In this document: piece after piece, positions 7,885 to 17,328 of the stretch
How positions within the stretch are numbered: the stretch's first letter is position 1
How the letters are laid out: every line of letters starts with the position of its first letter
Source: Burkholderiales bacterium 67-32
Lineage (GTDB): Bacteria; Pseudomonadota; Gammaproteobacteria; Burkholderiales; Burkholderiaceae_B
Assembly (NCBI GenBank): GCA_001898625.1
Contig: MKUP01000007.1
Coordinates: forward strand, 42,385-106,384
Direction: 5' to 3'
Length of the DNA stretch: 64,000 bases
The notes under the pieces: model-generated
Databases searched by the model: none
Seen by the model: the letters and a program-made list of their open reading frames with translations, nothing else
What the model was told of the DNA's origin: nothing
Program-made: the position numbers and the translations under genes

Positions 7885-8670
7885 ATGACGGTTCGAGAAA
7901 AACGAGAGTCGCAGCCGAAGAAGGCTGCGCCGGCCGACGTGCCCGACCAGGACGGCGGGGCCAAGACCGTCGCCGCGGTCGAGCGTGCGCTCGACGTCCT
8001 GGACGCTTTCCTGACAACCCGGGAAACCCTGTCCCTGGCGGAGCTGGCCGAAAAGACCGGGCTCTACAAAAGCACGATTCTCCGCTTGGCTCAGACCCTT
8101 GCGGCCCGCGGCTACATTCTTCGGCATGCCGACGGTGCCTATCAAGTGGGGGCCAAACCGTTCCGGCTGGGGGCGCACTACCAGGGCAACCTGCGTCCCC
8201 GGGAACTGATCATGCCGGTCCTCGAACGCCTGTCCGACGAGACCGGTGAAAGTGCCTCATTCAACATCGCGCAAGACAATGTTCGCGTGGTGCTGTTCCG
8301 GGTCGACTCCAAGCAGGTCATTCGCGATCACCTGTACGCCGGCGATGTGCGTCCGATGGGGCTGGGCTCCGCGGGCCGTATCCTGACGGCATTCTCAGCC
8401 GCTGCCCGTCAGGACGGGCAGGCCCGCAACAATTTGCTGGTCGTGGCGGTCGGGGAGATCGAAAAAGACATGGCGGGCATAGGCGCCCCCGTTTTCGGAC
8501 TGAATGGCGAGCTCGTGGGCGCCTTGAGCGTCAGTGGTCCCCGGTTCCGCTTCACCCCTGAGGCGGTGCAACTCATCTCTCGCAAGGTCCTGGAGGCAGC
8601 GGCCGAGCTTACGCAGGGCCTGGGCGGCCCCGCGGAGCGTTTCGACGCCGCACTGGCACCCCAGCGATAA
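7885..8670 (+). CDS. IclR-family transcriptional regulator
   Basis: A 261-residue IclR-type regulator. An N-terminal winged helix-turn-helix (about 27-85: VAAVERALDVLDAF, then LSLAELAEKTGLYKSTILRL) is followed by an effector domain (about 95-250) with RLGAHYQGNLRPREL and GAPVFGLNGELVGALSVSGP. It is transcribed towards the gentisate-type operon starting at 8931 and is separated from it by its own terminator. A perfect palindrome over that operon's -10 box is the obvious binding site. The first 25 residues are charged and probably disordered. The ligand is likely an aromatic intermediate of the adjacent pathway; this is inference. Confidence 0.9.
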   Translation: MTVREKRESQPKKAAPADVPDQDGGAKTVAAVERALDVLDAFLTTRETLSLAELAEKTGLYKSTILRLAQTLAARGYILRHADGAYQVGAKPFRLGAHYQGNLRPRELIMPVLERLSDETGESASFNIAQDNVRVVLFRVDSKQVIRDHLYAGDVRPMGLGSAGRILTAFSAAARQDGQARNNLLVVAVGEIEKDMAGIGAPVFGLNGELVGALSVSGPRFRFTPEAVQLISRKVLEAAAELTQGLGGPAERFDAALAPQR

Positions 8671-8747
8671 CACAGCCCTCGCGTAGGGCCCATCGTCCGG
8701 CGGGGTCGCACGGACGGCGGCCGTGCGTCATCTCCATTGTTCATTTG

Positions 8748-8796
8748 AAACGACAGCTCCCGGACCACGAGTCCGATGATGGAGCTTGTCGTTTTT
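8748..8796 (+). terminator. Rho-independent terminator after the IclR gene
   Basis: AAACGACAGCTCC (8748-8760) pairs with GGAGCTTGTCGTTT (8781-8794) with one bulged base, and the enclosed GGAC/GTCC makes a nested second hairpin. The stem ends in TTTTT (8792-8796), so the T-run partly overlaps the stem. It lies about 80 bp past the IclR stop and separates it from the next promoter. Confidence 0.75.
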
Positions 8797-8824
8797 CGTC
8801 CTTCCTGTCTCGGCGCTGCTTCCC

Positions 8825-8861
8825 TTGAAACGCACTTTTCAATAAAATAGAATGCATTCTA
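8825..8861 (+). promoter_or_regulatory. Sigma-70 promoter with overlapping 14-bp palindromic operator
   Basis: TTGAAA (8825-8830), a 17-bp spacer and TAGAAT (8848-8853) form a good sigma-70 promoter for the operon starting at 8931. The -10 is the left half of the perfect palindrome TAGAATGCATTCTA (8848-8861). A dimeric regulator bound here would block polymerase. The adjacent IclR protein is the best candidate, since IclR-type operators are short palindromes of about this size. Confidence 0.65.
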
Positions 8862-8930
8862 AAAATAAGAAAATACCTGAAATAGGCCGTCTCCAGGGCG
8901 GCCGCAGGAAGCATTCTCAACGGAGACTTC

Positions 8931-9917
8931 ATGAAAAAAGACCATGCAAGACGTACCGTGGCGGGGGCCTTGGCTCTCGGGTTGCTGTTGCCTTTCGCCT
9001 CCCGGGCGCAGGGGGACACCGACTATCCCTCGAAGCCCATCAAGGTGGTCGTGCCCGCTCCCCCGGGAAGTGCCAACGACCTGCTGGTGCGCCGGATCGC
9101 CGACCAATTGGCATTGCGCCTGGGCCAGCCGTTCATCATCGACAACCGGCCAGGGGCGGGCGCGATCATCGGCACGCAGGCCGTGGCCCATTCTGCCCCC
9201 GACGGCTATACGCTCCTGAGCGCGAACGTCGTCCACGTGATCAATGGCAGCATCAACGGCAAGCTTTCCTACCACCCCCTGCGAGACTTCACGCCGATCT
9301 CGCTGGTGGGATACACCCCCTCCGTGCTGTTGGCGTATCCCGGCGCGGGCATTGTGTCGATCCCTGATCTCATCAAGAAGGCGAACGCTTCTCCCGACGG
9401 GATGAATTACGCATCCGCGGGCATCGGCACGGCGGGCAATCTCGCCGGTGAGCTTTTCAAGCGCGCGGCCAACGTATCCTTGCAGCACGTGCCGTACAGG
9501 GGGATCACGCAAGCCATTACGGATGCGCTGGGCGGCCATGTTCCCCTCATCTATCTGTTCGGGCCGGATGCGGTGCCGCTGGCGCGCGCGGGCAAGCTGG
9601 TGCCGCTGGCCGTGACCGCACCCAAGCGGTCGTCGCTGCTGCCCGATACGCCGACATTCGCCGAACTGGGTTTTCCGAGTGTCGAACTGACCGCCTGGTA
9701 TGGTTTCCTGGGCCCGGCGCAGATGCCGCCGGCCATCACGGCGAAGCTCAATACGGCCTTGCAGGCGATATTGAAGGATCCTGCCTTCAAGCAGCAATTG
9801 GCCGATCTCATGTTCGAGGCGCAGGCGAGTTCTCCGCAGGAGCTCGAGAACCTCATGGCGCGCGACCTCGAGCGCCTTTCCCGGATCGCTCGGGATGCCG
9901 GGATGCGTTCCGAATGA
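8931..9917 (+). CDS. Bug-family (TctC) periplasmic substrate-binding protein
   Basis: First gene of the gentisate-type operon: a 328-residue TctC/Bug binding protein. The signal peptide MKKDHARRTVAGALALGLLL runs to about residue 27 (SRAQG). It is followed by YPSKPIKVVVPAPPGSANDL and the ligand loop IIDNRPGAGAIIGTQAVAHS, then HVPYRG and LGPAQMPPAI. It probably delivers the pathway's aromatic acid or a related anion, but no cognate membrane subunits are present. The stop overlaps the next start (ATGA at 9914-9917), indicating translational coupling to the dioxygenase. CGGAGACTTC precedes the ATG. Confidence 0.9.
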   Translation: MKKDHARRTVAGALALGLLLPFASRAQGDTDYPSKPIKVVVPAPPGSANDLLVRRIADQLALRLGQPFIIDNRPGAGAIIGTQAVAHSAPDGYTLLSANVVHVINGSINGKLSYHPLRDFTPISLVGYTPSVLLAYPGAGIVSIPDLIKKANASPDGMNYASAGIGTAGNLAGELFKRAANVSLQHVPYRGITQAITDALGGHVPLIYLFGPDAVPLARAGKLVPLAVTAPKRSSLLPDTPTFAELGFPSVELTAWYGFLGPAQMPPAITAKLNTALQAILKDPAFKQQLADLMFEAQASSPQELENLMARDLERLSRIARDAGMRSE

Positions 9918-10954
9918 GCACGACGATGGAAACCGCCAGGAAGCCTCTCGAGGTACTGGAAAGCGAAGCATGGGCTGTCGGTCTGGCACCGATGTGGCGG
10001 CGCCCCGGCATGCGGGGGCAACCGGAAAGCCGGTGCACGCCGCAACGCTGGTCGTACTCGGCCATCAAGAGCTTGTTGCTGCGCGCGGCGCCGCACATGT
10101 CGCATGCGGAGTGCGAAAGACGCGTCCTGATCCTCGAGAATACGGCGATGTCCGGCAGTTGGAGCATGTCGCCGACGCTGTTCGCTGGCGTGCAGTTGCT
10201 GCTGCCGGGGGAGGTCGCCCCCGTGCACCGCCATTCGCAGGCGGCGCTCAGGTTCGCGTTCGAGGGTGCTGGCGCTCACGCGGCGATCGATGGCGAACGC
10301 CTGCCGATCGAACCCGGTGATCTGCTCGTCACGCCGCGCTGGGCCTGGCATGACCATGGACATGACGGCCAGGCTCCCGCGCTCTGGCTGGACGTACTCG
10401 ATGTCCCGCTGGTAGCGACACTGGATGCGGAGTTCAGGGAATGGGGGGATGCCGAGTGCCAGCAATTGGCATCGCCGCCGGGCACGTCGGAAGCCATGTT
10501 CGGCCAAGGCATGCTGCCAACCGGCGGCACCGGTGCCGCCCGGACGGATGGCGGTTATCTGAAACGCTATGCCTACCAGCGATCGCGCGCGGCGGTGCTG
10601 CAATTGATGAGCGCCGGAGACATCGATCCCTGGCGGGGCGTCAAGCTTCAGTACATCGATCCTCGCAGCGGCGGAGCCGTGCTGCCAACTATCGCCGCCC
10701 ATCTCCAGGGCCTGCCCGCCGGCATGGCCACCCGGCCGTTGAAAAGCACGGAAACGTCGTTGCTGGTCGTGGCGGAAGGGGAGGTGCGTGCAAGTGTTGG
10801 AGGAAGCCCGCATCGTCTGGGGCTCCACGACATGTTGCTGGTGCCTTCATGGACCGAGCTTCGACTCGAGGCTGTACAGCAAAGCGTCGTTTTCTCGGTG
10901 TCGAACGCTCCGCTTCTGAAGGCGGTCGGACTGTGGCGCGAAGCGCAGGGATGA
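9914..10954 (+). CDS. Gentisate 1,2-dioxygenase-like bicupin protein
   Basis: A 346-residue two-cupin protein like gentisate 1,2-dioxygenase, the Fe(II) enzyme that opens gentisate to maleylpyruvate. The first cupin keeps the metal motif: PVHRHSQAALRF (about 102-113, both His), then a Glu/Gly turn, and TPRWAWHDHG with the third His (about 141-150). The N-terminal region RRPGMRGQPESRCTPQRWSY also fits the family. The second cupin (about 255-340) lacks an HxH motif, so only one metal site is expected. Salicylate or 1-hydroxy-2-naphthoate dioxygenases belong to the same family, so the substrate should be treated as gentisate-like. It is translationally coupled to the upstream tctC. Confidence 0.8.
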   Translation: MSTTMETARKPLEVLESEAWAVGLAPMWRRPGMRGQPESRCTPQRWSYSAIKSLLLRAAPHMSHAECERRVLILENTAMSGSWSMSPTLFAGVQLLLPGEVAPVHRHSQAALRFAFEGAGAHAAIDGERLPIEPGDLLVTPRWAWHDHGHDGQAPALWLDVLDVPLVATLDAEFREWGDAECQQLASPPGTSEAMFGQGMLPTGGTGAARTDGGYLKRYAYQRSRAAVLQLMSAGDIDPWRGVKLQYIDPRSGGAVLPTIAAHLQGLPAGMATRPLKSTETSLLVVAEGEVRASVGGSPHRLGLHDMLLVPSWTELRLEAVQQSVVFSVSNAPLLKAVGLWREAQG

Positions 10955-10958
10955 TTCT

Positions 10959-13658
10959 GTGAACACATCTTTATTTCGGGCGGACGTTCCACGGGAGTCC
11001 GCCATCGCGATGTTGCAGGTGCAGGGCCGGCAGTATCGATATTGCGATCTACCGTCCGCGGTGGGCGACACGGCGTTGGTTCGGCTCCCCTACAGCCTGC
11101 GAGTGCTTTGCGAGAACGTCCTGCGGGGCGGCATGACCGGACGCGCGGCGTCCGGCGAGATCCGCCTTGCGCTTGCGCGGAGAATGGCCGCCGGCGAACG
11201 GAACCTGGAAGTGCCGTTCTTTCCGGGCCGCGTCCTGCTGCAGGACTTCCTGGGTGTCCCCGCGATGGTGGACATGGCGTCGCTGCGGGATGCCGTGGCT
11301 CGTGCGGGAGGCGATCCGCGCAGCGTCGATCCCCGGATTCCGGTGGACCTCGTCATCGATCACTCGACGATTTCCGAGTATGCCGGCACCGCTGATGCGC
11401 AGGCGCGAAACGTGGACCTGATGTATGGGCGCAATCGGGAACGGCTGGCGTTTCTGGCCTGGTGTTCGCGCGTCTTCCGGAACTTCCGGGCCTTTCCCCC
11501 GGAGACCGGGATCATGCATCAGGTCAATCTGGAAGCCCTGGCCCGTGTGGCCTGGACCAGCCAGGATGGCGGCGAGGCCTGGGTCTATCCCGACACGATG
11601 ATTGGCACGGACAGCCACACCACGATGGTGAACGGGATCGGAGTGCTGGGCTGGGGGGTCGGCGGGCTGGACGCCGAAGCGGCGATGCTGGGCCGTCCGC
11701 TGTCGATCCTGGTGCCTCCCGTGATCGGTGTCAGGCTTGAGGGCTCGCCGGGCAGCAGAATCACGGCGACGGATCTCGTGCTTAGCCTGACCGAGGTGTT
11801 GCGGTCTCGGAATGTGGTCAACAAATTCGTGGAGTTCTTCGGTCCCGGCCTGGGCTCGCTCACGTCGGCGGATCGCGCAACCATTGCGAACATGGCACCG
11901 GAATATGGCGCGACCTGTGCGTTCTTTCCGGTCGATGGACGCTGCATCGACTATCTTCGATCAACCGGTCGCGATGGACACCAGCTTGCGCTGGTCGAGG
12001 CTTATTGCAAGGCGCAACGCCTGTGGCGGGAGGACGGCATGCCCGAGCCCGAGTTCGACGAGATCGTCGATTTCGATCTGGGCCGGGTCGAACCCTGCCT
12101 GGCGGGGCCGGCGCGCCCCAGCCAGCGGATACCGTTGACAGCGGCCGCGCAAACGATGGCCGATATTCTCGTGCGCGGCGAGCGGCCGATGGAGCAACCT
12201 GCGGCCGACGGCGGCATGCCGGACGGCGCGGTGCTCATCGCGGCGATCACGAGTTGCACCAACACGGCAAACCCCGAGGGGATGGTGATCGCCGGACTGC
12301 TTGCCCGACATGCCGTGGCGCGAGGTCTTCAGCCCAAGCCGTGGGTAAAGACCTCGCTTGCGCCGGGGTCCCGGACTGTGACCGAATACCTGCGGCGCAG
12401 CGGTTTGCTTGCGGCGATGGAGCAACTGGGATTCCATGTCGTCGGCTACGCGTGCGGGACCTGCAATGGGAATTCGGGTTCCTTGCCCAGGGAGTTGGAG
12501 GAAGAGATCGCCAGGCGTCGGATCTGGACGTGCGCGGTGCTGTCCGGCAACCGCAATTTCGAAGGACGTATCCATCCCAGGGTCAGCGCGGCCTTCCTGG
12601 CGTCACCGGCCTTGGTCATCGCCTACGCGCTTTGGGGGCGGATGACCGTCGACCCGCTGAATGATGTGGTCGGTGTCGACAGCGAAGGGGTGGCCGTTCG
12701 TCTTGACGACCTCTGGCCGTCGCGCGAAGAGATCCGGCAGGCCATGACCGACCTGATCGACCCGGGCTCGTACGCGCGCCATTACCAGGCGGCGGCCGAG
12801 GGCGATGACCGATGGCAATCGCTGGCTACGTCGGACGATCGATACCCGTGGAGCACTGCCAGCACCTACCTGCGGCCCTCGCCCTTCGTCGAGCCTGAGA
12901 TGGCCCTGCCGCGGGGCCTGCCATTGTCCGGCCTACGGCCGCTGCTCGTGCTGGGCGATGAAATCACCACTGACCATATCGCGCCCAACGGCGAGATCGC
13001 GGCCAGCGGTCCTGCTGGCCAGTATCTTCTGGATCACGGCGTCAGCCAGTCGGACTTCAATACCTATGGCACCCGGCGGGGCAATCATGAGTTGGGGATC
13101 CGCTCGATTTTTGTCAACCCGCATTTGAGAAATGAAATGGCGGGCGGCCAGCGGGGCGGGGTGACCCGACTCCAGCCGGACGGCCGTCTGGCAACGGTAT
13201 TCGAAGCGGGATCGGCTTACCGGGACCGGCGTGTCGGTACCTTGATCGTGGCCGGCGAAAAGTACGGAGCCGGTTCGTCGCGAGATTGGGCCGCCAAGGG
13301 GGTGAGGCTGCTTGGCGTGGAGGCCGTGCTGGCCGAGAGTTTCGAACGCATACACCGCGCCAACCTGGTCAATGTGGGAGTCCTGCCCGTGGAGTTTCTG
13401 GATGGCGAGACCCGGCGATCATTGAAGATCGACGGGACGGAGGTCTTCGATCTCCAGTGTCCGGAGCCGGACCTTACGCCGGGGGCGATCCTGCGATTGT
13501 CGATCAGGAGAGCCGACGAAACCCGCGACGAAATATCCGTCAGGTGCCGGCTCGATACCGTGGAAGAAGTCGAATGCTACCGACGGGGCGGTTTGATTCC
13601 CCAAGTGCTACAAGAATTGACGGCGTCCGCTGTCGTGAATATCGAGGAGAGAAAGTGA
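10959..13658 (+). CDS. Aconitase-family hydratase, AcnD-like, in a gentisate-type operon
   Basis: An 899-residue aconitase-superfamily enzyme with a GTG start 4 bp after the dioxygenase stop. The [4Fe-4S] ligands are present: ITSCTNT (Cys433) and YACGTCNGNSG (Cys499, Cys502). GTDSHTTMVNGIGVLGWGVG and the swivelling-domain motif YGAGSSRDWAAKG are intact. The C-terminal half (TYGTRRGNHELGIRSIFVNP, then RLQPDG) reads closer to AcnD, the 2-methylcitrate dehydratase, than to AcnA. No prpB or prpC is nearby. Inside a ring-cleavage operon with an FAH hydrolase, it may hydrate an unsaturated diacid such as maleate or citraconate. It could still be an ordinary aconitase or methylcitrate dehydratase. 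Confidence 0.85.
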   Translation: MNTSLFRADVPRESAIAMLQVQGRQYRYCDLPSAVGDTALVRLPYSLRVLCENVLRGGMTGRAASGEIRLALARRMAAGERNLEVPFFPGRVLLQDFLGVPAMVDMASLRDAVARAGGDPRSVDPRIPVDLVIDHSTISEYAGTADAQARNVDLMYGRNRERLAFLAWCSRVFRNFRAFPPETGIMHQVNLEALARVAWTSQDGGEAWVYPDTMIGTDSHTTMVNGIGVLGWGVGGLDAEAAMLGRPLSILVPPVIGVRLEGSPGSRITATDLVLSLTEVLRSRNVVNKFVEFFGPGLGSLTSADRATIANMAPEYGATCAFFPVDGRCIDYLRSTGRDGHQLALVEAYCKAQRLWREDGMPEPEFDEIVDFDLGRVEPCLAGPARPSQRIPLTAAAQTMADILVRGERPMEQPAADGGMPDGAVLIAAITSCTNTANPEGMVIAGLLARHAVARGLQPKPWVKTSLAPGSRTVTEYLRRSGLLAAMEQLGFHVVGYACGTCNGNSGSLPRELEEEIARRRIWTCAVLSGNRNFEGRIHPRVSAAFLASPALVIAYALWGRMTVDPLNDVVGVDSEGVAVRLDDLWPSREEIRQAMTDLIDPGSYARHYQAAAEGDDRWQSLATSDDRYPWSTASTYLRPSPFVEPEMALPRGLPLSGLRPLLVLGDEITTDHIAPNGEIAASGPAGQYLLDHGVSQSDFNTYGTRRGNHELGIRSIFVNPHLRNEMAGGQRGGVTRLQPDGRLATVFEAGSAYRDRRVGTLIVAGEKYGAGSSRDWAAKGVRLLGVEAVLAESFERIHRANLVNVGVLPVEFLDGETRRSLKIDGTEVFDLQCPEPDLTPGAILRLSIRRADETRDEISVRCRLDTVEEVECYRRGGLIPQVLQELTASAVVNIEERK

Positions 13659-14530
13659 AGCTGATCAGATTCAACGAAGGGCGTCTCGGCATCGTGGCCG
13701 AGGGAGACCGGGTGATCGATGTATCGGACATCGTCGGGCCAGACCTGCAGGGTTCGCCGCCCGTTGCGATGAACCGGTTGATCGATATGTATGCGCGGTA
13801 CGAACCGCTCTTGAAGCAGCGAGCCCTGGCCGCCTCTGCTGGCATTCCCATCGGCGAGGTTCGCCTGCTGGCGCCCGTGCCCGCCGCCAGCAAGGTGATT
13901 GCCTATCCGGTGAACTACGACGATCATGCCAAAGAGATGGGGCAGACCGTGCGCGCGCCCGCGCAGGGCTTCTTTCTGAAACCGCCATCGTCGTTGTCCG
14001 GTGCGGGTGAAGCGATCATCCTACCGGCCATCGACGCCTCGCGCCGGGTGGACCATGAGTGCGAGCTGGCGATCGTGATCGGCAAGCGCGGACGGAACAT
14101 TCCCCGGGCGAAGTGGCGGGAGCATGTCTTCGGCTATTCCTGCCTGATCGACGTCGTGGTTCGCGGCAAGGAAGAGCGGGTCGCGCGCAAGGCCTTCGAC
14201 ACGTTCTGCCCCATGGGACCATGGATCGTCACCGCGGATGAGGTTGACGATCCCTCGCAGTTGCGGGGGCGGCTGTGGGTCAACGACGAGTTGCGGCAGG
14301 ACGCGAATAACCGCGACCTGATCCTGGACATTCCCGGCATGGTGGAAATGGCGTCCCAGGTCATGACGCTCGAACCGGGGGACATCATCGCCGGGGGCAC
14401 GCCGGCCGGCGTCGGGCCGATCAAGCCTGGCGACCGGGTCCGCATCGAGTTCGAGAAGGTCGGCTCCATGGTGGTTGGCGTCGTACAAGGCGATTCGGGA
14501 GGCGGGCCGCTGTTTCGGCAGCCCGCCTAG
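13655..14530 (+). CDS. Fumarylacetoacetate hydrolase-family protein (fumaryl- or maleylpyruvate hydrolase candidate)
   Basis: A 291-residue FAH-superfamily hydrolase. I take the GTG at 13655 as the start: it overlaps the aconitase stop (GTGA), has GAGGAGAG just upstream, and gives the expected opening [20 protein letters not shown]. The family core shows [14 protein letters not shown] (about 87-100), the metal-binding [12 protein letters not shown], an Asp in [15 protein letters not shown], and [20 protein letters not shown]. The enzyme cleaves C-C bonds of 2,4-diketo acids. Behind a gentisate dioxygenase it would hydrolyse fumarylpyruvate or, since no isomerase gene is present, maleylpyruvate directly. 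It is the last gene of the operon. Confidence 0.88.
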   Translation: MKLIRFNEGRLGIVAEGDRVIDVSDIVGPDLQGSPPVAMNRLIDMYARYEPLLKQRALAASAGIPIGEVRLLAPVPAASKVIAYPVNYDDHAKEMGQTVRAPAQGFFLKPPSSLSGAGEAIILPAIDASRRVDHECELAIVIGKRGRNIPRAKWREHVFGYSCLIDVVVRGKEERVARKAFDTFCPMGPWIVTADEVDDPSQLRGRLWVNDELRQDANNRDLILDIPGMVEMASQVMTLEPGDIIAGGTPAGVGPIKPGDRVRIEFEKVGSMVVGVVQGDSGGGPLFRQPA

Positions 14531-14624
14531 GGACGGTGTCCCGCGGGGCCGCGGCGGGTTAAAATCGCGCTTTTCGACGCTCGCCCGCTGCCTCCCGGCA
14601 TGCCGGGTGCCCGCAAGGTCCCAC

Positions 14625-15155
14625 ATGTCCAGTTCCCCTTCTTCCTCTTCTTCCCCCGAGGCGGTGCAGATCGGCATCGTCATGGGGTCTTCCAGCGACT
14701 GGGAGATCATGAAGCATGCCGTCGTCGTGCTCGACGAGTTCGGCGTGGCGCATGAAACCCGCGTGGTCTCGGCCCACCGCATGCCGCTCGACATGGTCGA
14801 GTACGGTGCCGAGGCCACCCGCCGGGGCCTGCGCGCCATCATCGCGGGCGCCGGCGGCGCGGCCCACCTGCCGGGCATGCTGGCGGCGCTGACGCCGGTA
14901 CCGGTGTTCGGCGTGCCGGTGCCGTCCAAGTACCTGCGCGGCGAGGACTCCCTGCTTTCCATCGTCCAGATGCCCAAGGGCGTGCCGGTCGCCACCTTCG
15001 CCATCGGCGAGGCGGGCGCGGCCAACGCGGCGCTGCATGCGGTGGCCAACCTGGCCTGTACCGATCCGGCGCTGCGCAAGAAGCTCGAGGCCTTCCGTGC
15101 CCGCCAGACCGAGGCCGCGCGCGCGATGACGCTGCCTCCGGGAGGCCAGGCATGA
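14625..15155 (+). CDS. purE: N5-carboxyaminoimidazole ribonucleotide mutase PurE
   Basis: Class I PurE, 176 residues, converts N5-CAIR to CAIR in de novo purine synthesis. The motifs [24 protein letters not shown] (with the catalytic His), [14 protein letters not shown] and GVPVPS are all intact. The start at 14625 gives a short serine-rich leader ([15 protein letters not shown]) before the conserved core; an upstream in-frame extension would be unconserved. GGTTAAAATC at about 14558 could be a -10. The stop overlaps the purK start (ATGA at 15152), so the two enzymes are made together. Confidence 0.96.
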   Translation: MSSSPSSSSSPEAVQIGIVMGSSSDWEIMKHAVVVLDEFGVAHETRVVSAHRMPLDMVEYGAEATRRGLRAIIAGAGGAAHLPGMLAALTPVPVFGVPVPSKYLRGEDSLLSIVQMPKGVPVATFAIGEAGAANAALHAVANLACTDPALRKKLEAFRARQTEAARAMTLPPGGQA

Positions 15156-16327
15156 GCGGGGACAAGCAAGCGCGCGTGGTGCAGCCCGGCGGCTGGCTGG
15201 GGCTGCTGGGGGGCGGACAGCTGGGGCGGATGTTCTGCCACGCCGCGCAAAGCATGGGATACCGGGTGGCGGTGCTGGATCCGATCGCCGATTGTCCGGC
15301 CGGCGCGGTGGCCGACCTGCACATCCGCGCTGGCTACGACGACGAGGCCGGCCTGGCGCAATTGGCCGAACGCTGCTCCGCCGTCACGACCGAATTCGAG
15401 AATGTCCCGGCCGCCAGCCTGGAGAAGCTGGCCCTGCGCTGCCAGGTCAGCCCGGCCGCCGGCGCGGTGGCCATCGCCCAGGACCGCATCGCCGAGAAAG
15501 GCTACATCGCCTCGATAGGCGTGCCCGTGGCGCCCTACGCCGAGATCCGTTCCGAGGCCGACATCGCCGCGGCCTCCGCCTCGCTGTATCCGGGCATCCT
15601 GAAGGCCGCGCGGCTGGGTTACGACGGCAAGGGCCAAGCCCGGGTCGAATCGGCCGAACAGGCCCGCGCCGCGTTCGCCTCGTTCGGCAACGTGCCGTGC
15701 GTGCTCGAGGCCCGGCTGCCGCTGGAGTTCGAGATTTCCGTCGTGGTCGCGCGCGGCTTCGACGGCGAAGTGGTGACCTATCCCGTCTCCGAGAACGTGC
15801 ATCGCGACGGCATCCTGGCGATCTCGACCGCGCCGTCGCCGCGCGCCTCCGAGGACATCGTGCGCCGCGCCCGCGCCGCGGCGCTGCAGGTCGCGGCCGG
15901 GCTGGAGTATTGCGGCGTGCTGTGCGTGGAGTTTTTCGTGCTGCCGGGCGAGCGCCTGATCGTCAACGAAATCGCGCCGCGGCCGCACAACAGCGGCCAC
16001 TACAGCATCGATGCCTGCGTCACCAGCCAGTTCGAACAGCAGGCGCGGGTGCTGGCGGGCCAGCCGCTGGGGTCGTCCGATCCGTTGGCCGCCTCGGTCA
16101 TGCTCAACATCCTGGGCGACATCTGGTTCCAGACGGGCGAACAGGCCGCCGAGCCGGCCTGGAGCCGCGCCTTGCAGGCGCCTACCGCCAAGCTCCACCT
16201 GTATGGCAAGGCCGAAGCGCGGCGTGGCCGCAAGATGGGCCACGTGACCTGCCTGGGCACCGACCGGGCGCAGGCCGAGCGCAGTGCCGCGCAGGTGGCG
16301 GCGGCGCTGGGCATCGCCTATCCGTAG
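15152..16327 (+). CDS. purK: N5-carboxyaminoimidazole ribonucleotide synthase PurK
   Basis: An ATP-grasp enzyme of 391 residues that carboxylates AIR with bicarbonate and ATP to make N5-CAIR for PurE. Visible features are the N-terminal [20 protein letters not shown] (about 18-37), VTTEFENVP (about 78-86), the ATP-grasp segment [14 protein letters not shown], and the catalytic stretch [18 protein letters not shown]. It overlaps purE by 4 bp and is followed after 4 bp by the Sua5/TsaC gene, suggesting a three-gene operon. Confidence 0.96.
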   Translation: MSGDKQARVVQPGGWLGLLGGGQLGRMFCHAAQSMGYRVAVLDPIADCPAGAVADLHIRAGYDDEAGLAQLAERCSAVTTEFENVPAASLEKLALRCQVSPAAGAVAIAQDRIAEKGYIASIGVPVAPYAEIRSEADIAAASASLYPGILKAARLGYDGKGQARVESAEQARAAFASFGNVPCVLEARLPLEFEISVVVARGFDGEVVTYPVSENVHRDGILAISTAPSPRASEDIVRRARAAALQVAAGLEYCGVLCVEFFVLPGERLIVNEIAPRPHNSGHYSIDACVTSQFEQQARVLAGQPLGSSDPLAASVMLNILGDIWFQTGEQAAEPAWSRALQAPTAKLHLYGKAEARRGRKMGHVTCLGTDRAQAERSAAQVAAALGIAYP

Positions 16328-16331
16328 CCGC

Positions 16332-17327
16332 ATGAGCGCACGCATCCTGCCGCCCACGCCCGACGCCATCGCGCAGGCGGTGGCGCTGCTCAAGGCCGGG
16401 CAACTGGTGGGCCTGCCCACCGAGACGGTCTATGGCCTGGCCGCCGATGCCTCGGATGCCGAGGCGGTCGCGCGCATCTTCGCCGCGAAAGGCCGGCCCA
16501 ACGACCATCCCGTCATCGTTCACGTCGCGGCCGGCGCCGACCTGTCGCGCTGGGCCGCGAGCATTCCCGACGTTGCCCGCCGGCTGATGGACGCGTTCTG
16601 GCCCGGGCCGCTGACGCTGATCCTGCCGCGCGCCGCCGGCGTGCTGGATGCCGTGACGGGCGGGCAGGACACGGTGGGGCTGCGCTGTCCCTCGCATCCG
16701 GCCGCGCAGGCCCTGCTGGCCGCATTCGACGGCGGCCTGGCCGCGCCGTCGGCCAACCGCTTCGGCCGGGTCAGCCCGACCACGGCGGCCCACGTGGCCG
16801 ACGAGTTCGGCGACGCGGTACCGCTGGTGCTGGACGGTGGTCCCTGCGAGGTCGGCATCGAATCGACCATCGTCGACGTTTCCACCCAGATTCCCATCCT
16901 GCTGCGTCCGGGCCAGGTCTCGGCGCTGGCCCTGTCCGAGGTGCTGGGCAGCGCCGTGCTGACCCGCGCCCAGATGGACGCGCAGCGCCCGGTGCCGCGT
17001 GTATCGGGATCGCTGTCGGCGCACTATGCGCCGCGCACGCCGCTCAGGCTGGTCGACGCCGGCCGGCTCGCGGACGAGGTCGCCGCCGAGGCGGCGCGCG
17101 GCCGCTCGGTGGGGGTATGGTCCCGCCAGGATCCGGGCGGCGCGGCCTGCTGGCTGGAGGCGCCCGCCGATCCGGAGCGCTATGCGCAGGCGCTGTACGC
17201 GACCTTGCGCGAATTGGACGGCAAGGGAGTAGATATCCTGCTGTTCGAACAGCCGCCCGGTGCGCCCGCCTGGACGGCGGTGCGCGATCGCCTGGGACGA
17301 GCGGCCGTGGGGTCGGGCGAAGCCTGA
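16332..17327 (+). CDS. tsaC: Threonylcarbamoyl-AMP synthase, long Sua5 form
   Basis: Makes threonylcarbamoyl-AMP from threonine, bicarbonate and ATP, the first step of the t6A tRNA modification. It has 331 residues from ATG 16332. The YrdC/TsaC domain (about 5-205) carries GLPTETVYGLAADA, AKGRPNDHPVIVHV and APSANRFGRVSPTTAAHV. The Sua5 C-terminal domain (about 220-331) opens with the conserved linker PRVSGSLSAHYAPRTPLRL. Length fits Sua5-type rather than short TsaC-type enzymes. It lies 4 bp behind purK. TcdA, which acts later on t6A, is encoded 5 kb away at 22538. Confidence 0.94.
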   Translation: MSARILPPTPDAIAQAVALLKAGQLVGLPTETVYGLAADASDAEAVARIFAAKGRPNDHPVIVHVAAGADLSRWAASIPDVARRLMDAFWPGPLTLILPRAAGVLDAVTGGQDTVGLRCPSHPAAQALLAAFDGGLAAPSANRFGRVSPTTAAHVADEFGDAVPLVLDGGPCEVGIESTIVDVSTQIPILLRPGQVSALALSEVLGSAVLTRAQMDAQRPVPRVSGSLSAHYAPRTPLRLVDAGRLADEVAAEAARGRSVGVWSRQDPGGAACWLEAPADPERYAQALYATLRELDGKGVDILLFEQPPGAPAWTAVRDRLGRAAVGSGEA

Positions 17328-17328
17328 T

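Noticed and set aside
14021-16420. A 799-codon open frame opposite purE, purK and the FAH gene
   Set aside because: The three plus-strand genes carry full family motifs and coupled junctions. The antisense product has no recognisable domain and spans unrelated genes.
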